DNA of 20,146 nt, taken from positions 1 to 20,146 of the forward strand of contig JAYMTA010001405.1 in assembly GCA_036897625.1 (NCBI GenBank), in the 5' to 3' direction. The translations under genes and the position numbers were made by a program. The stretch's first letter is position 1. The number at the start of each line of letters is the position of its first letter. The DNA comes from Pelargonium cotyledonis (taxonomy: Eukaryota; Streptophyta; Magnoliopsida; Geraniales; Geraniaceae). Under the pieces are notes generated by a model. It was not told where the DNA came from. It worked only from the letters and a program-made list of their open reading frames with translations, and did not search any database. Of this stretch, positions 8,401 through 17,400 are shown one piece after another.

Positions 8401-11400
8401 AAGGTTAAGGGATTATCAGAGCTGATGAAAACAAATTTGGAGAGAGGAATAGATGTGGACGAAACTGAGTTAGAAAAACGAAGAGATGCATTTGGATCAA
8501 ATACATATCCTCGAAAGAAGGGGCGGAGTATTTGGGTACATTGGCTGACCTTAAGTGGAACGTTTGTTAGTATTTTCAGCAAACAATACATTCTAAATCA
8601 TCACCAATTATTCCTTTGCTTTGCTTTACAGAGGTTCATTTGGGAAGCTGGGCAAGATAGGACCCTTATTATTTTGATAGTTGCAGCTATACTGTCACTG
8701 ATACTGGGAATTAAGACAGAGGTCTGATTGCTCTTCACATTAGCTTGTTTTGTTGGTTATAAAATCACCTCAGAAGTGCTAGTCCCTTATCTTGGTTAGC
8801 TTGAACAATACTCGTTTCAAGTCAGTAATTGTTAAAATGCAAACATTTTGGCATGTCTTTCTCAAAATTAATAATGCAGGGATTAAAACTGTATCATATA
8901 GCTCTGGTAACATTAGGTACCAATGGTACTGTAAAATCCATTACTAGAAACCCTTTCTTATCGAATCTACATTCTGTTCAAAATTGTCTAGGAAGACACT
9001 AGTGTAAAAAAAATGATTAAATGAGTTCATCAAACCTTAAAAAAATAAGAACATTATTGATCAAAGTTAACAACTTGCCAATATTTATTAACGTCTCAAA
9101 ATAAGACCTCAAAAACCTTATAGGCATCTTACATAAGAGAATACCAAAAGCTAACATGGTACCATTCAGTATCAGAAATCTGCAATATTACATGACTCGC
9201 CAAATGTAAAGATTTTCTGGAACCAAATCTCCTTTGCATTAGAAACCGTCTAAAGTGTAAACCCATTCCTTTAGAAAAATATCAAATTTTGCATGTAACT
9301 ATGTTGATCTTGAAGAAAATAGCTCATACTATTGTGTTGGTATGGCAAATCTTTCTCTGCTCAGTTATATATTGTTATTTTCTCTTTCTCTCCCATGTTC
9401 TCTATCTTCAGTCTTTCTTAAAGGATTCGGTGCTATTTATCTAATAACGGTTTCAATTGAATCCCCCTTTTGTTCTATTTAGAGTACTAGCTCCCTTTAC
9501 TTTAGATATTTTTCACAGGGTCTGGAAGAAGGATGGTATGATGGGGGTAGCATTGCCTTTGCTGTAATTCTTGTTATAGTTGTCACAGGTACAGTTGTTG
9601 ATCTCAGTGTTCTCTCATTTTTAATATATCCATCAAATTACCTTCTGAATGGAAGAAAAGTGAATGATTGAAGATGTATGGAATGGGAATGCTTATTAAA
9701 GATACCACTTCCCCTCTCTCGCATCCTTTTGGCATCCAAAAACTATATTGATCTGAGAACATGTCTATATTGTGCTGCATTGAAAATATGGAGTCTTGAG
9801 TATTTCACCAACATCTAAATGACTCATCACTAGGTTGGATTTATCCAATCTGCTATATGGCCATGACCAATCCTGTTCTGTCTTAAGTTATGATTCAAAA
9901 GCACAAAGGAAACCATACATGCTTGGATGTTGCTGTTTCCACGCTGCTGTGCTCTTAATTGAGTTTCTATGAAGTTTTACATATATATTCTCAAACAACT
10001 TGGGCTACACAATGGAGTCTAATTTTTATCACATGTCGGCACATGCACATTCTCATGACTATAAGCTATTGTATTGGTTTTAGTTTGTTGCAAATTACGT
10101 ATTTATGTAGGGTCTTAATTGTAAAACCAACATATTCCAGGCGCTGCTCTTTCTAAATACTCTGTTCTCTCAACTAATGAACATCAGCTTATGACAATTG
10201 ATCTGTAAAGCAATTATGTAAAACTAATGAAATATTCTTTGGAAAAGGATATTCCCCTTCACTGCTCCCTCCAATAAACTTTTAGTGCAGGTAATCAATC
10301 ACACATTTGATTTTGCCTTCACATTAAGTCGATATGTTCTCTTGCCATGCTCTATATTGGCTCTTTTGAGAAGGTATAGTTTTTTTTTCTCAATTCTTAT
10401 GTGCTTCTGTTTTCCAGCCACTAGTGATTATCGACAATCTCTTCAGTTTCAAAATCTAAATGAGGAAAAGCGAAATATACAATTGGAGGTGTGTCAGAGA
10501 AAATTCACGTTGTTGTTTATTTATTTTTTTCAATTGGATGATGTTAACTCAGTGATTGAAGTTATATGTTGCATATTTATGTATCTGCATGTGTATTTGC
10601 AATCCTCTACAGGTCATGAGAGGTGGTAGACCAGAGAAGATATCGATATTCGATATTCTCGTTGGTGATGTTGTACCTCTTAGAATAGGCGATCAGGTGA
10701 ATGCACATTATTTGTGACTTTGTTTTACTGGGAATTGAAGTTTCTGTAACTAATTTATATTCTTACTTGGGCTGCTTCCTAGGTCCCAGCTGATGGAATC
10801 TTAATTGCTGGTCATTCTCTTGCCATTGATGAGTCTAGCATGACGGGTGAAAGCAAGATTGTGAGTCTTCATACCTTCTTGACTCCCAGTTTGTAATTAA
10901 TCAAATGTTGGAATTGATTGCGCATCAGCATGTCTCTTGCAGATTCACAAGGATCAGAAGGCACCCTTTTTGATGTCTGGCTGCAAAGTTGCAGATGGTG
11001 TTGGTACTATGCTGGTAAACTATATTATATCTTATGTTACCATGAAAGATTTACCATGTCAAACTATGTCTTTAATTTACAATGATATTTAGACACAATG
11101 GGAAGACCTACATTCATGTCTATGTAATGTTCTTTCTAGATTTCATTTTGAAGCACATGCATTGCTTGTTTGTCATGGTTAAAATATGTGGTTACATTCT
11201 TTTTGAGACGATATCTAAACTACTTAATCGTATTTTCATTTATAACACTATGGAATGATCAGAAACAAAGATTAGGTAGTGAATTCAGTGCTAAATTATC
11301 GGTTTCTTATGTATTTTGGGACGAACAAGTTACGGACACATACATACACAAGATGAATGCTTGCATTTACATACATGTTATTCAACCACCGAAGTTCTTA

Positions 11401-14400
11401 CCGTAACTACCATCAAGATTGATATTTTTTCTTAGCTGTCTGTAGGTTACTGGCGTTGGAATCAATACTGAATGGGGATTGTTGATGGCAAGTATTTCTG
11501 AGGATACTGGTGAAGAGACTCCTTTACAGGTATTCTTTTGACAGTTATTGACACTAGTGACACCTGATATCAATTCATGTGTTACACCATGAAGTTATAG
11601 TTGGATGCCCCATGACAGGTTCGCTTGAACGGAGTTGCAACTTTTATTGGCTTCGTCGGGCTTGCCGTGGCTGGTATAGTTCTTGCTGTCCTGTTGGGCA
11701 GGTAAATTCATTGCATCATATCCCCAGAATGGTGGGGGTCGGGCTTCATGGCTGGGCCTCCCTTTCTAACTAATGTCACACTATGCATTTTATCTTTATT
11801 GATGATGAACTGATTTCAAATTTTAGGTTCTTTACTGGCAATACTACAAATGAAGATGGAACTGTCCAATTTGTCGGTGGCAAGACTAGCATTGGTGATG
11901 TATTAGATGGAGTTGTTAAAATTTTCACTATTGCAGTAAGTATCATCAGCAAATGTTGCGGTATATGTTGATACATATACATACTAATGTAGATACATAT
12001 TTTAGGTGACTATTGTGGTTGTTGCAGTGCCTGAGGGGCTTCCTTTGGCTGTTACCTTGACGTAAGTACATACAATTTTTTTTTTGGCTTACAATATCAT
12101 AAAGCTAATCTTATTCTTTTTATGTTCATGTTGTCTAAAAGTTTCTGGCATCAATTTTTTGACAGTCTTGCATACTCAATGAGAAAAATGATGGCAGATA
12201 AAGCCTTGGTAAGTATCATTAACTTTATTGTTTACTTTCATAATTCGAGCCCCCAATAATTTATTCTATTTCTGCATCCCCATACTATAATAAAACCTTT
12301 ATTTAACAGCCATAGATGTGCAGGTCCGCAGGCTGTCAGCTTGTGAAACTATGGGCTCTGCAACGACAATTTGCAGTGATAAGACAGGGACATTAACCTT
12401 GAACCAAGTAGGTTCCATTTATCAGTGTTAGCTTCAATGGTTTGTTTGTTCAAATTAGTGTGACAGTCATCATGATGATATTTCTACCCACTTATTCATT
12501 TGTTGAAAGCCTTAGAATGACAAGGTTGAAGTACTGAAACTTTTTGTATTACAGATGACTGTGGTCGAGGCATATGTTGGGACAAAGAAGCTAAATCCGC
12601 CAGATGACTCCTCAGAGTTGAATCCAAAGGTTTCCTCTCTCCTATTGGAGGGTATTGCTCAGAACACCTCAGGCAGTGTTTTTGTGCCGAAGGTATCTTT
12701 CCTTCTCAATACCCTTTATGTGTGGTGGTGGAGCGGAGTGGCAACATGAAATTATACTCACAACTACTTCCTAGAAGATATTAGTTCTTTGGGCTGACCT
12801 GAATACCTGACCTTTCCTTTAAGAGAAGAAACTTTAATTGTCATAAGAGACTTCTAGACTCGTTAATAGAGGGCTGAAAAACTATAATCATCAGACAAAA
12901 CAGTCAAGACAACCTCACAATGAGCAGCAATAAAGAATAAGATAATCCAGAGAACAACACAACCATAGCCAAATTAATAGAGGATTTTCTAAATACAAGC
13001 TTCTTTCTAGAGAATTAAAACCATCAGCTAAGGCAATCTGATTTCCGGTGAGTTTTCCAGTATACAAGGTTCCTTCCAATCAAACAAACTGCAGAATGAC
13101 AGAGAGTAGTCATGAAATATGGATTCAGTTTCGAGTACCACAAGAGAGACATGAGAGGAGAGTTTATATAAGAAGCTCATCCCGGATCTTCCACCTTTGT
13201 GAGCTCTAATTTGGAGATTACTTCCTTCTTTTAGCTATTGGCACCCTGAATCCGATATTTTACTGCTTGCTCCCACTCCTAGTGACTATTGTTGCAGTAA
13301 TCTGTCATAACTTCAGAGGTTCCAAGATTTGGGTTTGGAGGGACAGTGGCCCAGAGAGAGGGCTTGACTGGTGAAATTGAGATTGATGAGTTGCTGTGAG
13401 AAGATTTTGTATAAGTTCTGTAAAGAGCTTTAGTTTCTCCAAGAGTATTTGAGCAGAGGTTTAACCGCTTAAAACAGAAGGAACCCAAGACAGAAGAAGC
13501 AAAGGGAGTGATAAAGGTTAAGTTTTTAAATTAATGACTTTTGGGCTTCACATTAGGAAGGACCCTGGGTTTTAATAATGCAGAGGGAGGCTGTGGTTGG
13601 TATTTCATGAGAAGACCAGACTGGAATACAGTGGGAGCTTGAGTTATCAGAGGCTGCATAAAGAATGAGAACAAATTTGTAGTTTATGAGACTTCTTTCT
13701 GTTGTGGGTGCTGGAAACTTGCTTGTTTGTCTCCATCATAATTGTTATATTAATTACATCCTGGAACTCCTCTGTCAACATCAGACTTCTGGACAGTCAA
13801 ATGCTCTAATATTTGAGTTAAAATGAGAGACGGATTCCGAGTCAACAGTGACAGATTCAGGATTCAGTTTTTGGACTGCCAGGTCACATTGATCAGCTTC
13901 AGTTTTTGGCAACACAATCATCTTCCTTAAAAGTGGGAACTGGGGAAGAGCGTTGCTCATGAGATGGTGGAGAATATGATTCAGGACCACAGTTTAAGCA
14001 TGAAGACACAGAGTTCGATTGGTTGGCAACATTGGGAAAATGTCAACTGGACATTCTAAAAGTTTTGTTTGGAAGAGACAGCTTTCAGCTGTGACATGAG
14101 CTTTCATGCTGGTTAAATTGCGATCCGTTGCATGAACTTGACAAAACTCATGATTAAAGTTTAGACCTGTGCAAGTTTCAGGGTGAATCAAAATGACATT
14201 TCCACTGAAGTTGGCTATATGCTTCTGAACATGGCCCTCTCACCAGTCACCATGCATGAGGAGGGTCTCCTAAAAATGGAAGTCCAACAAAATCTTCCCC
14301 TAATCCAATCAAATTGTTTCCATTTCTGAATTTTGACAAGCCATTTAGAAAGCAATGCCCAGTTGCTGTTTTCATTCGCTTGTAAATTGATTCATCAGAG

Positions 14401-17400
14401 AAGAAGATAATGAATGCTCTTTCAAACAAATAAATAAATAAAACTTCTAAGCTAAAAACTCTATCCAGAAATTGATTATAAGCGGTGACAGCATTTGCAA
14501 TAGAGCAGGAGATAGTCAGAAAACTCCATCAGAGATTCTTTTCCATTATAATTTAAACAAAAGCTGGACATTGCTCGAATATGCCATCATATTATTGATA
14601 GGACAGCCTACCTAAACATCTTTGTTTGATTAGTCGAAGGATCTATTGCAACTTCAATTGATTTGAGGTTTTGGTTTGGTCGATAGAGAGAGGTTGTGTC
14701 TGATCTATTTGTGAAGGTTTGAAGAGTACTGAGAACTTTTTAAAGCTTTCAAGGTGTAAGTCATAAAGCCAAGCTTCATTGAGGCATCAGTGACTGCTCC
14801 AATTGCATAAGGATTAAGGAGAATGTATAACCGTTTGTTAACTATGTTGAATAGGAGGTTGCTGGTAAAGACAGTGGTACCGGATCTCCTGTTATACTCC
14901 TGGCGGTGGCTGTGGTTGAGGATGGTGAGATTTAGTGGGATGGGGGTGGAGTCCTGCTAGACTCCTGGGAACGGGTGGGGTTTGGATGATGGTGATGGGA
15001 GGGAAATCATATTCAGCTCCTCATACGTGTGTCGTGAAGTAGGAAATCTATTAGACAAACCCTATTAAGTGAGCTAAATGATTCTCACAATATCCAAAAC
15101 TACAGCCACTTGATGTTGGAATTGCTGCTTGTGCTTCTCTTACATAATGCGCATGAATAATCTGTTTGGCCAGAGATTCATCTTGGGATTTTTAATTGAT
15201 TTTTGCAATATTCTTATGTGATTATCTATTAAACATCAATTTTCAGCCTCCATTTATATTTGTTTTGGTAGGGTGGTGGAGCTGTAGAGGTTTCTGCATC
15301 TCCTACTGAAAAGGCTATTCTTTCTTGGGGTGTCAAGGTACCCATATAAAATATCATTTAATTTTTGTGAACAGAACTATTTCAAGTTGAAATTCGCTTA
15401 TCAAAATCTTTGTTGCAGTTGGGGATGGAGTTTGAGTATATAAGATCTGAGTCCATTGTTCTTCATGTTTATCCTTTCAACTCAGAGAAAAAGAGAGGCG
15501 GTATTGCACTAAAGCAGGTGATTAATTGATTATTAGAAGTCTTGAGACCTGTGATTTTTGTAAGCTCAAAACTTCGTTGGACTTGAGGTCATTCTAATGT
15601 AAACATGTGGCTTGTTCATGTTATTCTCTGTAAATGTAGCATTGTTTTTGCCTATATCTCCGGACTTGTGCAATTGTTTATGGTCTTCTTGACGAGATTA
15701 TTTTAATTACAGGCTGAATCTGAAGTTCATATACATTGGAAAGGAGCAGCTGAGATAGTTCTAGGCTCATGCACAAAATATCTTGATTCAGATGGTAGCT
15801 TGCAATCCATTGATGAAGATAAGGTTAGAAATAGTTTGTCCCTGAAAAACAGAGGAATCTCACTGCACACAATCATAGTATTTTCTAGTCCATTTAATTA
15901 TCGTTTGTTTTCAGATCATGGTCTGAAATATCCTAACTATTTCCAAAATAAGAGTATATAATTTGCGTGTGTGCACATATCTATGTATGCATAAAAGACT
16001 GTTAGATTCTTTATCCTCATTTACATCAGTTTTTCCTCATCATTTTGTTGGAGTTTCATCTTGGTAAACATTGCTGTTATCCATTCTCACATTCTGTATG
16101 TTGTGGTGTTAAAGTTAGGTGGCTCTTCACTGTATTTCAGGATCATTTTAAGTCAGCTATCAATGACATGGCTGCAAGCAGTTTGCGGTGTGTAGCCATT
16201 GCATACAGATTGTATGAATCTGATAAAATTCCAACTACTGAAGAGGGCATGTCTCAATGGGATTTACCTGAGGATGACCTGGTTTTGCTTGCTATTGTTG
16301 GTATTAAGGTATAACTCTGCAACAAATAACTTATGATGATAGTTATTAGTTAGCATACAAAATTAGAACCGAAATTCCCTACTTACCCAGTTACACCAAT
16401 ACGGTAGTGCTATTGTGCGTTGGCTCACTTATGAATGCCTCTATTCTATTGAATTAGTATGAGAGTGAACTATAGCCGTCTGGTATTTGGTGTCCTTATA
16501 TGCACAGTGTATCAATTTAATTTGTTTTCTTGGGTTAATATTGACTTTAAGAACATTAGAAATGTCCACTAGATAAGCTAACCTATAACTGTGTTTTATG
16601 CAATGTTTTCTTTGTTTTACTTGTGGAATGTGAGTATATTTTATTTTCTCTCGATTTCAAGAGTATGCCTTCTCTAGAATCACATAGAAGAATCTACATT
16701 AAGTTCATATCTTTATCCTTTATTTTGCTTACCTTTGTTTTGGCTTTGCTAAAATAAAGGAAAAAGTACATAAAGAAATCAATCAAATGCCAGAATCTGA
16801 AGTCATGGTAGGTTCTGGAACACAATATTATACCAGTGTTGAAGTAGGGGTTAAGTATTGTGCAGCACAGTTCCACCATTTTGTCTTAGTTTCTCTGTTT
16901 GATTGTAAGAATGTACTATGTACAACCAAAAATATAGATGTGGGCATACCTTGGTAATTTTTTTAGTTTTCCAACTTATTCTACAGTTGTAGTTAGATCT
17001 CATTACTACTTCTATCTAAACTTATTACCTTTATTCTTAATATACTTTTAACATATATACTACTTTCTCTCTCTTTCTTTTTTTTTTTCCCGTGGTTTTG
17101 CCAATAGATGTTTCTAATTCATGCTCATATACATGCAAGGATCCTTGTCGTCCGGGTGTCGGAGAGGCAGTGAGACTTTGCACGGAAGCTGGTGTGAAGG
17201 TAGTCAGAGCAGCATCTTTTGAGTGATGGCTTTTCATATATTTGCTGTAAATGATCGCTGTTCTTATAAATGTGGTGAATGATTGCCATTATCATGATTA
17301 TTATTTCAACCTTGTAGAGCTGTAATGGAGTTTAAAGAGGTCAAATTAGTTAGGAATGTGTCCTTAGGTGCTTCACAGTATTTATTTGCAGATTATAGGG

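Larger units (their letters stand above)
5459..8535 (+). other. ACA9: ACA9 exons 1-5: regulatory N-terminus (residues 1-194)
   Basis: The exons are 5459-5641, 7017-7133, 7218-7257, 8204-8313 and 8404-8535. Residues 1-55 are Ser-rich and then acidic and Pro-rich, followed by the basic amphipathic calmodulin-binding and autoinhibitory segment from L-R-R-W-R (57-61) to about residue 82, with anchors W60 and F73. Intron 1 splits this segment directly after R61. A very basic E-R-R-R-R stretch follows at about 86-90. Exons 3 and 4 are joined by a phase 1 intron; the other joins are phase 0. Residues 151-194 lead to the N-T-Y-P-R-K-K-G motif before TM1. Confidence 0.95.
8632..10696 (+). other. ACA9: ACA9 exons 6-9: TM1, TM2 and start of actuator domain (residues 195-299)
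   Basis: The exons are 8632-8721, 9519-9588, 10418-10488 and 10613-10696. TM1 covers about residues 205-220 (T-L-I-I-L-I-V-A-A core). The short loop [10 protein letters not shown] leads into TM2 at about 234-248. The cytosolic segment [12 protein letters not shown] is typical of ACA8/9/10 pumps, followed by E-V-M-R-G-G-R and P-L-R-I-G-D-Q. The exon 7/8 join is phase 1 (ACA/G to CC); the others are phase 0. The donor of intron 6 is GTCTGA. Confidence 0.95.
12693..15271 (+). other. Intron 18 (2579 bp), longest intron, with possible inserted gene debris
   Basis: This intron is about three times longer than the next long ones apart from intron 1. Its base composition is less AT-rich than that of other introns. 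The minus strand holds several adjacent open stretches with coding-like amino-acid use: 14429-14247, 14230-13994 continued after one stop to 13781, and around 13488-13279. I could not match them to any family. A G-rich stretch lies at 14880-15004. Exons 18 and 19 join correctly across it (V-F-V-P-K to [14 protein letters not shown]), so splicing must remove it for a working pump. Confidence 0.7.

Noticed and set aside
8380-8727. Continuous frame through exon 5, intron 5 and exon 6 as one exon
   Set aside because: The frame is open, but the 96 bases at 8536-8631 encode residues absent from the family, and GT/AG borders give the conserved join from K-K-G-R-S-I-W to R-F-I-W-E-A.
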